DNA of 64,000 nucleotides from an uncultured Aquimarina sp. (lineage in GTDB: Bacteria > Bacteroidota > Bacteroidia > Flavobacteriales > Flavobacteriaceae), in assembly GCA_947493035.1 (NCBI GenBank), contig CANLOW010000001.1, forward strand, positions 186,001 to 250,000, given 5' to 3'. Shown here in pieces: positions 34,785 through 44,596 of the stretch; position 1 is the first letter of the stretch; every line of letters starts with the position of its first letter. The translations under genes and the position numbers were made by a program. A model generated the notes under the pieces. It was not told the origin of the DNA. It made no database searches and saw nothing but the letters and a program-made list of their open reading frames with translations.

Positions 34785-35495
34785 TTACTGTTTTATTAAA
34801 GTAAACGAATCAAAAGCAAAGAAATCTGACCTTGGTGCTATTTCAATAGTATATGTTCCTTTTGCATCATATGTTGCAAAAATTTCATGAAAATTATGAT
34901 CAGAAGTACCAATAGTTTCAAACCACTTGTCATTCGTATTCATATACCCTTTAAAGAATCCATTTCCATTTTCTCCTGCTGGGTTAGGTGATTTCCCCGA
35001 ACCATTTGGGTATAATTTACTATCTCCTTTTTGAGCAAAAAACTCATCTGCATCTGGAAGCTTTATCCATATATCATTGTGCTCTGTATTGGGCTTTTCC
35101 GGGTCTTTTTTAGCTATGTACGTTCTCATTACAAACTTATACGTCCCCGCCTCAAGCACTTCAACTGAATAGGATAGTTTCCCTTTTTTCCCAATATTCT
35201 CTTGCCCTTTCCAAAATTGTGCTGGACCTTCCCAAACTAAATATCCTGTCCCAGTAAACCCCTCTAGTTCCGTTTTCAATTCCCAATCTTCAATAACTGC
35301 AACGCTTTCCGCATCTACAGTTATACCATCGATTACAGGTTCTTCTTTTGGTCCATCTACAACCTCTTTTTTATCTTCCCCCTGCTGCTGACCATCCGCA
35401 GCGGTATCACTATTATTATCTGAATCAGAACAAAAAGACATTAACATCGTTAAACTAGTAAGTCCGACTAATTTTAAACTATTTACAAAACTCAT
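34785..35495 (-). CDS. Lipoprotein with carbohydrate-binding-like beta-sandwich
   Basis: The 236 residues have a lipoprotein signal (lipobox MSFC, Cys22), a low-complexity linker rich in Asp, Gln, Glu and Lys (23-55), and one beta-sandwich domain (about 58-236) ending GTYTIEIAPRSDFFAFDSFTLIK. Phrases such as GTGYLVWEGPAQFW and AGTYKFVMRTYIAKKD resemble the CBM6/malectin-like sugar-binding modules found next to secreted glucose-dehydrogenase-type proteins. It lies 165 bp downstream of the 1774-residue mosaic protein on the same strand, which also has a malectin-like domain, so both may bind the same surface polysaccharide. No enzyme motif is seen. Confidence 0.7.
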   Translation of the reverse strand: MSFVNSLKLVGLTSLTMLMSFCSDSDNNSDTAADGQQQGEDKKEVVDGPKEEPVIDGITVDAESVAVIEDWELKTELEGFTGTGYLVWEGPAQFWKGQENIGKKGKLSYSVEVLEAGTYKFVMRTYIAKKDPEKPNTEHNDIWIKLPDADEFFAQKGDSKLYPNGSGKSPNPAGENGNGFFKGYMNTNDKWFETIGTSDHNFHEIFATYDAKGTYTIEIAPRSDFFAFDSFTLIKQ

Positions 35496-35660
35496 TTTTT
35501 GTTTTTAAAATTACATGATAATGTAACGAAATCGTTTTAGTTAAAATATAAATATAACGACAACTATAACTAGTTAATAGAGATCAACTTAGAGCAATTC
35601 AATTTACCAAATAAATGAAATGAACTATTTTAAGCTTCACTTCAATTTACTTAATGCAGT

Positions 35661-38600
35661 CTATTTTACCACAATACTCTTAGAAATCTTAACTCCGTTT
35701 TTTTGTTCTATTCTAACAAGATAAACTCCTGAAGCTAGGTGACCCATATTAAATTCAGTATTACCTGGGTGCTTTACTTCAAAAACAGGTCTTCCTAATT
35801 GGTCATAAATTTGAATTCCCTCTATCGACTCTTTAAGAATACCCAAAACACGAAACTCTTCTTCTACAGGATTTGGGTAAATACCAATTTCAAAATCATT
35901 AGAAAAATTAGATAGATTAAGAATTTCTTCTTCAAAAACTCCTTCAAGACTTACATTAACAGTACTTCCATCAATATCTAACTCTAAATTCCCTGTAACT
36001 GTATCTAAATCTAGTCTATTAAAAATTATTTCTATATCTAGTGATTGATTTGACTCTATCAATCTATTACCACTGTTATTACCAACAGAAAACCCTTCTC
36101 CTGAAACACTAACATCACCTAAGAAAGCTGCGGTATCACCATTTAAATTCTCAATTTTCACTACTAAATCTACTTGTGCTTGCTCGTTATTATAGATAAA
36201 GCTTAATTGACTTACCTCAGGAGCTGGCGAAGTTGCCGTAATCGAATTCCCACTAGGATTATTCACACCATACACTTCCATATTTCTCTGATTACCTCCT
36301 CCTCTATTTGGAGAACCTCCTAAAATATAAATACCATTCCCAGAAACTATTGCCTGCGTACCATGACGTCCATGATTCAAACTTGACTTCGTTGACCAAG
36401 AACTTGTATCAGGATCGTAAGCCTCTACTTTTTTAAATGCAGGGCCTGGTTGAGTTCCTTCTCCCCCAATTACAAATAATTCACTTTCAAAATTAACCAC
36501 ACTTGCTCCTGCTCTAGGGGTAGGTAAATCTAGATCTACAGGCAAACTAGACCAAGTACCATTATTGAAATCGTAAACATCAACTTCTGGAACAAGTGGA
36601 GCAAATACACCTCCTGCACCTCCAGAAAGCCTTCCTCCAATTGCATATAATCTATCTCCTTCTATGATAGCCTGAAAATGATCTCGCTGATGTGGTGCAT
36701 TAGCCAAAGTAGTCCATGTACCTGCAACTGGGTCGTAAACATCAAACCAATTAACATACCCACCATCATGACCATCTGTATTCCCTCCAAGTATATAAAA
36801 CTTATCATTATGAACTACCAAACCAGCTCCTCCTCTTCTTCTACTTGAAGGTATTTCCATACCTTGTATCCATTTTCTGGTAGCAGGATTATACATATAA
36901 ATATGTGTAGCAGGAGTTTCATTAGGGAAACTATTCGTTTGAAAAGCTCCGATTACCCAAACTAATCCTTTATATGTTATTGCTTGAAAATGATTAAAAG
37001 GAAATGGAGCCATACCTCCTTCTGACCAAGTATCATTTTCAAAATCATAAACGTCTAATTTCTGTGCAGATTCTCTTCCTCCAAAAAGAATAAATTGATC
37101 CCCAGCTTGAACAAATGAACATTCGTGTCTCGGAGTATAATTTTCATCTTCATTAAGATCAACCCAACTATTAGTATCACCATTGACATTCCACTCAAAA
37201 ATTTTAGAAGTACTACTTCCACTCTCCTGAGAAACAATAACCTCAACTTCATAACTCCCATTAGCATTCGCACTAATTTCACCAGAAATAACTCCTGTAC
37301 TAGCGTCAATAAAAATCCCTTCTGGCTGATTTTTTATAAGAAAAGTATAAGCTTCACCAATAATTCCTCCCGTCACAAACGTTTTAACTGAAACCAGATC
37401 ATTTATATTATTTGTTTGTGTTGAAATATCTTCAATTTGCAACTCGGTTAATTGTAATACCGATTCCAAAACTTCTATTCCGTTGATTAATGGATTCTCC
37501 GTTACATGATCAAATTCAACATTTAACACTCCATTGGAAATCGTTATTGGATAACTCACCATCCCTCCCGATCTGTGCCCAAATCGTTCAGCAAGATCAA
37601 AATTCGTTTCTACCTCTTGACCTTCTACTAGAATATTAAAAACACGCTGGCCGACCTGCGAAGTTCCACTAAAACTATTTCCCATATATAGATTCAATGT
37701 ATAATCGCCATTACTAATTGGTATGGTATATTCCATTTCGGGATTAGCTCCTGGATCCCAACGCTCTCTTCTAAATATTTCTTCAAAAACACTTTCGGTA
37801 ATGTAATCTGGAATAGAACTATTCCTATCTGAATACGATAGATTGGCATCAGAAAAATTCCCCGTATTTACTGTAAAAGTACTTGTCGAATTAGCCCCTG
37901 AAGGTGTATCGCTATTCCAATCTAAATCGGATACACTTATCGCATCACCAGCACAATTAATTCGACCTACAGCTTTTATTTCATTATCAACAATAGCCTC
38001 TAAAGGTATAATTAATGGAGAATTACTACCCGAATGTACAATCTCTAACGATGCTTCTTTTACACCTGTTGTAACCATATCCGTATCTAAGGTTATAGGT
38101 ATTGTAAATAAACCATCAACCAAGACTTGCTGTGGAGTTACTAAACTTTGTGTAAATGAACTACTATCAACACCTGTAATCGAAATACTAGTTATTTCCA
38201 CACTCCCTTCATTAGGGTCATTTACATTTCCAACCTCTATATTTCGCTGAATGACACCACTATTTACCTGTTTAACACCAAAATTTAGTTTAGACAAAGT
38301 CGCTTCTAAAGAATTACTAGAAGCACTGTTAATGTTTATATAATCCCAAATCGCTGAAAATTCAGGTGAAGCCCCTTCAGAAGAAGCAATAATACCAACT
38401 GCTAAACCTTTCTGGTCATTTCCATCAAAAAAAGATGATGGCAAATCAAATTGAGCGCCTACTTGCAGAATCGTATTTCCTCCATCTGAACTCACAAATA
38501 CTAATGCGGTGCTATTAGATGGTTCTACAGTAATATATAAATCAACAGCACTATTTTCTAACAAATTAGCTACATCATAGTTTTCATTTAGTAATGACAC

Positions 38601-40985
38601 TCCATCAGATTCAATTAAAACACTAATACCATCAACACTATCATTTGAATTGGTTCCGTTATCCACAACAACTTTCATGAAATTATCTTGATCCCCAGTA
38701 CCAATAAAAATTCCTATCGATGCATTTTCCTGCGGAGAAGAGGCTGAACCATTGATACCGAAAAAAGGCGATTCTACTTCAGAATGTATAGTGAAATTTA
38801 CAGAAGTATCATCAATATCAATTCCAAATTGAAAAGCATACTCTTGATCATTTGAATCTAAATTAGCCGTTCCATCAGGGATCAAGTCAACTGAAGCTTT
38901 ACCTGACGCACCTCCAAAAGAAATATTATTTTCATCATATTGATTTAAATAATCCGTATTACCAGATGGATCTAACATCAATCCTGTAAAACCTAAACCA
39001 AAAAAACCTATCCCGGGATCATCATTAAAGAAGGAATATCTAATAGGTAATTGGGTGGTTAAACCATTGTTAGGATCAATAGCAAATGCATCTTCTGCAT
39101 CAGGAATACTATCGTTATCGTCATCTAAATCATTTAAGTCTGAAACCTTATCGTTATCATTATCATTAGGAAAACTAGCTGCAGAACAATAGTTAGTACC
39201 ATTGTCTATTTCATCTTGATTCGTAAACCCATCTAGATCATAATCTTCACTAGCCTCAAACAACGGATCATTAACATCAATACAATTTGCAACTTCAGTG
39301 GGCTCGAAAATAGTTATATCATCTGCCCCAAAAGTTACTGCCCATAAAGTACCCGCAAATTCATGATCATCATCTAATGCAATAATATCTAAAGGAATTG
39401 CCCCAAAACCACTAAATATAATTTCTTTATTACTTAAACCAGTTCCCGAGTTATCTAGTTCATACCTCGTAATATTCCCATTAAAAGACGCTGCAAAAAT
39501 ATTCCCTTTCAATGCATTATCGAAAGTAGATGCCGTATACTCGCATATTCCATTAGTTGACGAGTTAATAACATCTAGAATATTAACTTTACTGCCATCT
39601 AAATTACCAGCCAAATACTCTCCGGCTCTATCATCATCATTAAAATCGCTAGAAGAAAAACTAGTCTTGAAATAACCTGAAACACTAGAAAGGCCATTAG
39701 AAAAAGTATTCCTAGATATTTCTTCCCAAGTACTACTATTATTTTGATAATTTACAATATCTGCTCTATTAGGAAAAGCATAAATCGGATTAGGGTGTCC
39801 TCCATAATATGTTTTCTCTTCATCATTAATAGTACCTATATAATGTAATGCATCTCCAACACCATTACTACCTGATTCACTGAACTCTCCTTTTATATAA
39901 TCTCCAGCAGCAGCAGCATAGCTTGTAGTTTCTTGAGTACCTTTAAGCTGATCTGAACTATTATATATTAATGGCAAACCTCCCCAGCCTGTATTGGGAC
40001 CATTGTCATAAGTATAAATCTTCCCAGACTTCGTAACTAAAATATCATAAGGGTTCCTGAATCCTGGAGCAAATATTCGAACTGGCCCTCCCTCTTCTTC
40101 AAAAGCTTGATTTAAACCATCATTTCCACCAAAAGGGTCCCCAACATCAATAGTAGCGTTGTACATTGGATGCATTGACGGATAAGGAAATCTTGAATCT
40201 GTATTATCGATATCATCTCTTGTAGGATCATTTAATGTTGGCAAATCATATACATATTCTGTATTTGTTCGAGGATCAGTATAAACAGACATTGACTCTA
40301 ACTGGGTCAGATTAACTAATAATGTTGCCGCAGATAAATAATATTCGGGAGTTCCTACAAAATTATTACTAGGCACTCCTTTATTGGTATTCCCTCCGGA
40401 TTGGAGTAATAAAAAATCCTCTCCTCCTTTAGTAAAAAAATCAATTCCATTAATACTATGCTTCTCTTCTGATCGAGGTAAACCTCTTACTAAATCGATC
40501 TTATCCCAACTACTACCATTCCATGTAAGTTTTGATAATATTCCTGAGTTGGTGTCTAGGTTTACATTATTAGCCCCATTACCTCCACCATTAAGGTTAT
40601 CCGAAGAGGTCACATATAAAATTGGGGTTTGAGAAGTACCCATTGCTAAAATTCCGGTAACCTGTCTAGCATCAGAAGAAGTAACTTCACCTTGATCATT
40701 ATGATTTGTAATACCTTCTTTAACAATACTTATGTTATTCAGTGAGGCTACTGAAAATTTACCTTGACCTAGAGGTGAATCATCTCTAGAAATATCATAT
40801 TGAAGTATTAATCCATTCTGTTGAGAAACATATAATTTTCCATCAGGACCAAAATCTAATGACGTAGGGTTATTGATGTTTTCACCATCTAATCCAATAG
40901 CATTAAAACTAATATTCTGCGCGAATATGTTAACAAAAGTAGATAGAAGAAAAAAGAAAAGACCTAAGGGAGTAATTCGTCTCAT
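35661..40985 (-). CDS. Giant secreted mosaic protein: sugar-dehydrogenase-like propeller, TSP3, malectin, Kelch, T9SS sorting
   Basis: A 1774-residue exported protein. In order: signal peptide (1-22, IFAQ); glucose/sorbosone dehydrogenase-like beta-propeller (about 25-560, with NPTSLDFGPDGKLYVSQQNG and GFRNPYDILVTKSGKIYTYDNG); Ca-binding thrombospondin type 3-like Asp repeats (about 580-638); a concanavalin-like sandwich (about 650-885); an anchor-D-type Ig-like domain (about 890-995); a malectin domain (about 1003-1173); an Ig/cadherin-like segment (1175-1265); Kelch propeller repeats (about 1273-1571, with repeated LYAIGG or FILGG cores); another anchor-D-type domain (about 1585-1680); and a T9SS type A sorting domain (about 1698-1774, IGIYPNPVEEEF...GVYLVRIEQ). 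It probably acts in binding or oxidising surface polysaccharide; the active site was not verified. Confidence 0.88.
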   Translation of the reverse strand: MRRITPLGLFFFLLSTFVNIFAQNISFNAIGLDGENINNPTSLDFGPDGKLYVSQQNGLILQYDISRDDSPLGQGKFSVASLNNISIVKEGITNHNDQGEVTSSDARQVTGILAMGTSQTPILYVTSSDNLNGGGNGANNVNLDTNSGILSKLTWNGSSWDKIDLVRGLPRSEEKHSINGIDFFTKGGEDFLLLQSGGNTNKGVPSNNFVGTPEYYLSAATLLVNLTQLESMSVYTDPRTNTEYVYDLPTLNDPTRDDIDNTDSRFPYPSMHPMYNATIDVGDPFGGNDGLNQAFEEEGGPVRIFAPGFRNPYDILVTKSGKIYTYDNGPNTGWGGLPLIYNSSDQLKGTQETTSYAAAAGDYIKGEFSESGSNGVGDALHYIGTINDEEKTYYGGHPNPIYAFPNRADIVNYQNNSSTWEEISRNTFSNGLSSVSGYFKTSFSSSDFNDDDRAGEYLAGNLDGSKVNILDVINSSTNGICEYTASTFDNALKGNIFAASFNGNITRYELDNSGTGLSNKEIIFSGFGAIPLDIIALDDDHEFAGTLWAVTFGADDITIFEPTEVANCIDVNDPLFEASEDYDLDGFTNQDEIDNGTNYCSAASFPNDNDNDKVSDLNDLDDDNDSIPDAEDAFAIDPNNGLTTQLPIRYSFFNDDPGIGFFGLGFTGLMLDPSGNTDYLNQYDENNISFGGASGKASVDLIPDGTANLDSNDQEYAFQFGIDIDDTSVNFTIHSEVESPFFGINGSASSPQENASIGIFIGTGDQDNFMKVVVDNGTNSNDSVDGISVLIESDGVSLLNENYDVANLLENSAVDLYITVEPSNSTALVFVSSDGGNTILQVGAQFDLPSSFFDGNDQKGLAVGIIASSEGASPEFSAIWDYININSASSNSLEATLSKLNFGVKQVNSGVIQRNIEVGNVNDPNEGSVEITSISITGVDSSSFTQSLVTPQQVLVDGLFTIPITLDTDMVTTGVKEASLEIVHSGSNSPLIIPLEAIVDNEIKAVGRINCAGDAISVSDLDWNSDTPSGANSTSTFTVNTGNFSDANLSYSDRNSSIPDYITESVFEEIFRRERWDPGANPEMEYTIPISNGDYTLNLYMGNSFSGTSQVGQRVFNILVEGQEVETNFDLAERFGHRSGGMVSYPITISNGVLNVEFDHVTENPLINGIEVLESVLQLTELQIEDISTQTNNINDLVSVKTFVTGGIIGEAYTFLIKNQPEGIFIDASTGVISGEISANANGSYEVEVIVSQESGSSTSKIFEWNVNGDTNSWVDLNEDENYTPRHECSFVQAGDQFILFGGRESAQKLDVYDFENDTWSEGGMAPFPFNHFQAITYKGLVWVIGAFQTNSFPNETPATHIYMYNPATRKWIQGMEIPSSRRRGGAGLVVHNDKFYILGGNTDGHDGGYVNWFDVYDPVAGTWTTLANAPHQRDHFQAIIEGDRLYAIGGRLSGGAGGVFAPLVPEVDVYDFNNGTWSSLPVDLDLPTPRAGASVVNFESELFVIGGEGTQPGPAFKKVEAYDPDTSSWSTKSSLNHGRHGTQAIVSGNGIYILGGSPNRGGGNQRNMEVYGVNNPSGNSITATSPAPEVSQLSFIYNNEQAQVDLVVKIENLNGDTAAFLGDVSVSGEGFSVGNNSGNRLIESNQSLDIEIIFNRLDLDTVTGNLELDIDGSTVNVSLEGVFEEEILNLSNFSNDFEIGIYPNPVEEEFRVLGILKESIEGIQIYDQLGRPVFEVKHPGNTEFNMGHLASGVYLVRIEQKNGVKISKSIVVK

Positions 40986-41063
40986 TTTACACGTTACTAA
41001 ACATTAATTATTCAGCAAAATAACGCTTTTAATCAGTGAAAAAACATCTTTTAAACGATAAAA

Positions 41064-41516
41064 TTACATACGTACTGCATCAGGTACTAAATGTGTATAG
41101 TCCCCACCATTTCGAATAACATCTCTTACAATAGAGCTACTAATAAAAGAAGTCCCCGAAGCGGTTAACAAGAAAACGGTATCAATACCAGCTAATACTT
41201 TATTGGTATGTGCAATAGCTTTTTCAAATTCAAAATCAGCAGGATTCCTTAACCCTCTAAGAATAAAATCAGCTCCTATTTCCTTACAGAAATCTACTGT
41301 AAGACCAGAATAACTAACTACTTTAATATTCTTCTTCCCTTCAAAACACTTTTCTATAAACTGTATACGCTCTTCTAAAGAGAACATATATTTTTTATTA
41401 GCATTGACCCCTATAGCAACCACTAATTCATCAAATAATTCAGACCCTCTCGATATGATATCAAAATGCCCTAAAGTTATGGGATCAAAAGATCCTGGAA
41501 AAATAGCACGACGCAT
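41064..41516 (-). CDS. coaD: Pantetheine-phosphate adenylyltransferase
   Basis: The penultimate enzyme of coenzyme A synthesis transfers AMP from ATP to 4'-phosphopantetheine. The 150 residues show the nucleotidyltransferase start RAIFPGSFDPITLGH with the T/HxGH motif ending at His17, the LRGLRNPADFEFE segment (about 88-100) and the ISSSIVRD motif (about 127-134) that binds the triphosphate. Length is slightly below the usual 155-160. It lies 109 bp downstream of ddl on the same strand, separated by a heptameric repeat. Confidence 0.96.
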   Translation of the reverse strand: MRRAIFPGSFDPITLGHFDIISRGSELFDELVVAIGVNANKKYMFSLEERIQFIEKCFEGKKNIKVVSYSGLTVDFCKEIGADFILRGLRNPADFEFEKAIAHTNKVLAGIDTVFLLTASGTSFISSSIVRDVIRNGGDYTHLVPDAVRM

Positions 41517-41522
41517 GATTTT

Positions 41523-41559
41523 AAAGCTATCGGCTGTCAGCTATCAACTATCAGCACTG
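41523..41559 (-). repeat. Heptameric intergenic repeat (CTATCAG type)
   Basis: Units CTATCGG, CTGTCAG, CTATCAA, CTATCAG in tandem. Positions 41526-41545 are a 20-bp exact inverted copy of 44570-44589. Confidence 0.75.
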
Positions 41560-41624
41560 TTTTACACAAAGTTGAACATTTTAATAAAGCTAACCAAAAC
41601 TATAAACCAAAAATTAAAGAATAA

Positions 41625-42596
41625 CTATTTAAGACATTCCTCTATCTCATTTTCAAATAATGTCGACAATGAAATTCCTTTATGTACTGATTGCTGAGGC
41701 AAAATACTTGCTTCACTCAAACCAGGGTTTGTATTAATTTCTACAAAATGTGGTTTCTCATTATGGAATATAAAATCAATTCTAGCAAAACCTTGCATAT
41801 CTAATACCTTGTAAATCTTTAAAGCCAAACTCTCAACTTCCGTATTTTGTTCCGAAGTCAAACGTGCTGGAGTAATCTCTTCTGACTTCCCTTCATATTT
41901 TGCTTGAAAATCGAAAAAGTCATTTTCAGAAACAATTTCAGTGATTCCAAAAACAATTGGTTCATCTTTAAAAACACCTACACCAACTGAAATTTCAGTT
42001 CCTGACAAAAAAGATTCTATTATTATTTGATCATCAACCTTAAAGGCTTCTTCTATTGCAGGTAATACATCTTCTTTTTTGTGTGCTTTTACCACTCCAA
42101 AACTACTCCCCGAACGATTTGCCTTCACAAAGCACGGCAACTTGACTCTCTCTACTATTGCTTCAACATCTATGACATCTCCTTTATTCACAAAGTAGTT
42201 GATAGCTGTAGGAATTTGATAAGGTTGCAACACACTAATACAATCACGCTTATTAAATGTAACTGCAGATTGATAAAACCCACAGCTTGTTTGTGGAATA
42301 TTTAACAAATCTAAATATGCTTGTAAAAGACCATCTTCCCCTGGAGTACCATGAATCGTATTAAAAACAGCATCAAATTTTATTATTTCACCACTATCTA
42401 TTATCGTAAAATCCGATTTATCAACAACTACTTTTTCTCCATCATCTTTTAACCAATACCAAGATGTTTCTTCAAAAACAATCCTGTATGTACTGTAGAC
42501 TTCCTTAGGTAAATGCTTATAAACAACATTTCCACTTTTTATAGAAATAGGATATTCTTGAGAATATCCTCCCATAGCAATTGCGATATTTTTCAT
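41625..42596 (-). CDS. ddl: D-alanine--D-alanine ligase
   Basis: This ATP-grasp enzyme makes the D-Ala-D-Ala dipeptide of peptidoglycan. The 323 residues begin KNIAIAMGGYSQEYPISIKSG, the Ddl N-terminal domain; the HGTPGEDG motif (about 80-87) binds substrate; KANRSGSSFGVVKAHKKED (about 158-176) is the ATP-grasp loop, and EINTNPGLSEASILPQQ (about 287-303) carries the Mg ligands and C-terminal signature. The neighbouring divergent PASTA gene and coaD downstream are the usual flavobacterial company. Confidence 0.96.
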   Translation of the reverse strand: MKNIAIAMGGYSQEYPISIKSGNVVYKHLPKEVYSTYRIVFEETSWYWLKDDGEKVVVDKSDFTIIDSGEIIKFDAVFNTIHGTPGEDGLLQAYLDLLNIPQTSCGFYQSAVTFNKRDCISVLQPYQIPTAINYFVNKGDVIDVEAIVERVKLPCFVKANRSGSSFGVVKAHKKEDVLPAIEEAFKVDDQIIIESFLSGTEISVGVGVFKDEPIVFGITEIVSENDFFDFQAKYEGKSEEITPARLTSEQNTEVESLALKIYKVLDMQGFARIDFIFHNEKPHFVEINTNPGLSEASILPQQSVHKGISLSTLFENEIEECLK

Positions 42597-42646
42597 TTAT
42601 AATAACTGTAAACCTTAAGCGTAAAGCTTTAAGTGAATTTTGGATT

Positions 42647-42654
42647 CAAAAATA
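42647..42654 (-). promoter_or_regulatory. -7 element of ddl
   Basis: Minus-strand TATTTTTG, a TAnnTTTG match, 51 bp before the ddl ATG. Confidence 0.4.
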
Positions 42655-42715
42655 CTATGATTGTTTACTTCCAGAGAACAGAAAACAGAAAAGTTTCGCC
42701 TTTTTAACCAACTAC

Positions 42716-42748
42716 TACTAACTAACCACTGACAACTGGCAACTAACT
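42716..42748 (-). repeat. Degenerate heptameric intergenic repeat
   Basis: On the minus strand TTGCCAG, TTGTCAG, TGGTTAG and TTAGTAG units run in tandem; a diverged member of the same 7-bp family. It ends just before the -7 box of the PASTA gene. Confidence 0.5.
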
Positions 42749-42750
42749 TA

Positions 42751-42758
42751 TATATTTG
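42751..42758 (+). promoter_or_regulatory. -7 element of the PASTA-rluD transcript
   Basis: TATATTTG, exact consensus, 15 bp before the ATG at 42774, so the transcript would be nearly leaderless. Confidence 0.55.
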
Positions 42759-42773
42759 TCTTAAAATTTAGGT

Positions 42774-43325
42774 ATGAGTTTTTTTAAGTTTATTTTCAGT
42801 AAGTCCTTTCTTATTCAGCTTGGCTTAGCTATTGTCGCCATATTTCTTTTTTGCTTTTTAGGGCTAAAATGGATGGGGTTTTACACGAAACATTCACAGC
42901 GAATTGAAGTACCCAACGTAAAACGCCTAAGTGTAGAACTTGCTAAAAAATCATTAGCTAACAAGGAATTACAAATGGCTATACAAGATTCAGCTAATTT
43001 CGACCCTAAATTCCCTCCTCTATCTATTATTGATCAAAATCCTAAAGCAGGAAATTTAGTAAAAGAAAACAGAAAAATATATTTAACGATTAACCCTTCA
43101 GGGTATCGAAAAGTAAAAATCCCTGATGTGATTCAAAAAACACTTCGTCAGGCAAAACCTACATTGAAGGCCATTGGGTTTAATATTGGAAAAAAAACCT
43201 ATGTCCCAAATTTAGCAAAAGATGTTGTGTTAAAACTAAAACATAACGGAAAGGTGTTAAAACCAGGTGATCTATTAATGAAAACTTCTACCGTCGATTT
43301 AGTGTTAGGAGACGGAACGCAATGA
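42774..43325 (+). CDS. Membrane-anchored PASTA-domain protein
   Basis: A 183-residue protein with one N-terminal membrane helix (about 13-33) followed by two PASTA domains (about 45-110 and 112-180), each starting with V/I-P-[ND]-V and containing the NPKAG or KPGD turn. PASTA domains bind uncrosslinked peptidoglycan stems in penicillin-binding proteins and Ser/Thr kinases; here they are without a kinase or transpeptidase. The location next to ddl supports a cell-wall role. The pseudouridine-synthase gene follows after 22 bp. Confidence 0.88.
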   Translation: MSFFKFIFSKSFLIQLGLAIVAIFLFCFLGLKWMGFYTKHSQRIEVPNVKRLSVELAKKSLANKELQMAIQDSANFDPKFPPLSIIDQNPKAGNLVKENRKIYLTINPSGYRKVKIPDVIQKTLRQAKPTLKAIGFNIGKKTYVPNLAKDVVLKLKHNGKVLKPGDLLMKTSTVDLVLGDGTQ

Positions 43326-43347
43326 TTGACTTAATGACGACTGAATT

Positions 43348-44385
43348 ATGAATGAAGAAAATCAACAACACGACCCTATGGAAGAAGATTTGCATGAGCA
43401 TTATCGTTTTGTAGCTGGAAAAGGGCAAATTCCGTTAAGAGTAGATAAATTCTTAATGAATTTCATCGAAAATGCTACTCGAACTAAAGTGCAACAAGCC
43501 GCTAAAGATGGAGCCGTTTGGGTAAATGATATCCCTGTAAAAAGCAATCATAAGGTAAAACCTAATGATGTGGTACGTGTGATGTTTTCACATCCTCCAT
43601 ACGAAAACCTATTAACTCCCCAAGATATTCCCATTGATGTTATCTATGAAGATGATGATGTATTAGTCGTTAATAAGGCTGCGGGTATGGTTGTACACCC
43701 TGGACATGGGAATTATGAAGGCACTTTAATCAATGCTTTGATTTACCACTTTGAAAACTTACCAAACAATAGCAGTGATCGCCCTGGATTGGTACATCGT
43801 ATTGACAAAGATACTAGCGGACTTTTAGTTGTAGCAAAGACCGAGGAAGCTATGACACACTTGTCTAAACAGTTTTTCGAAAAGACAAGTCAACGAGAAT
43901 ATATAGCATTGGTTTGGGGAAATGTCGAAGAAGACCAAGGAACTATTGAAGGAAATATTGGGCGTCACCCGAAAAACAGATTACAAAACACGGTTTGGGA
44001 GGGAGATGATGATGAAAAAGGAAAACCAGCGGTAACACATTTCGAAGTTATCGAACGTCTTGGCTATGTTACTTTAGTAAAATGCAAACTAGAAACAGGT
44101 CGTACACATCAAATTCGTGTTCACATGAAACATATTGGACATACATTATTTAATGATGAACGCTATGGTGGCGAAAAAATGTTAAAAGGAACAACATTCA
44201 CAAAATACAAACAGTTTGTAGACAATTGTTTCCGCATTTTACCTCGACAAGCACTACATGCAAGAACTTTAGGTTTTGAACACCCAACTACTGGCGAATG
44301 GAAATTCTTTGAAGCTCCAATTCCTGAAGATATTGCTACTTGTGTAGAGAAATGGAGGAAATATGCTGAGAATAGTATTTCTTGA
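43348..44385 (+). CDS. rluD: RluA/RluD-family 23S rRNA pseudouridine synthase
   Basis: The 345 residues comprise an S4 RNA-binding domain (about 30-90, RVDKFLMNFIENATRTKVQQ), a linker, and the catalytic domain (about 95-330). The catalytic Asp153 lies in VHRIDKDTSGLLVVAKT; further family motifs are VVNKAAGMVVHPGHG (107-121) and ETGRTHQIRVHMKHIGH. Architecture matches RluD, which modifies helix 69 of 23S rRNA. It follows the PASTA gene by 22 bp and its stop codon merges into a heptameric repeat tract. Confidence 0.93.
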   Translation: MNEENQQHDPMEEDLHEHYRFVAGKGQIPLRVDKFLMNFIENATRTKVQQAAKDGAVWVNDIPVKSNHKVKPNDVVRVMFSHPPYENLLTPQDIPIDVIYEDDDVLVVNKAAGMVVHPGHGNYEGTLINALIYHFENLPNNSSDRPGLVHRIDKDTSGLLVVAKTEEAMTHLSKQFFEKTSQREYIALVWGNVEEDQGTIEGNIGRHPKNRLQNTVWEGDDDEKGKPAVTHFEVIERLGYVTLVKCKLETGRTHQIRVHMKHIGHTLFNDERYGGEKMLKGTTFTKYKQFVDNCFRILPRQALHARTLGFEHPTTGEWKFFEAPIPEDIATCVEKWRKYAENSIS

Positions 44386-44416
44386 TCAGGTATCAGGTAT
44401 CAGGTATCAGGTATCA
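44385..44416 (+). repeat. Tandem heptamer TATCAGG, about 4.5 copies
   Basis: Near-perfect tandem units beginning in the rluD stop codon. The most homogeneous member of the family in the window, suggesting recent expansion by slippage. Confidence 0.85.
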
Positions 44417-44559
44417 AAATTCTGAAAATTTCTTAATCATAAAATTTTCATCTTTAAAATAAGTTCACGGAATATTTACAAAAAAAATAATTTTATTTTT
44501 AAGGTAAGCTTCATAAATTATACTCTTTGACGGTAATTAAATTTAGAAAAGTCATTAAT

Positions 44560-44592
44560 GCTGATAGCCGATAGCTGACAGCCGATAGCCAT
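44560..44592 (+). repeat. Heptameric intergenic repeat (CCGATAG type)
   Basis: Units CTGATAG, CCGATAG, CTGACAG, CCGATAG immediately before yaaA. Positions 44570-44589 are the exact reverse complement of 41526-41545, so the two copies flank the ddl/PASTA/rluD block as inverted repeats. Confidence 0.8.
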
Positions 44593-44596
44593 CATT

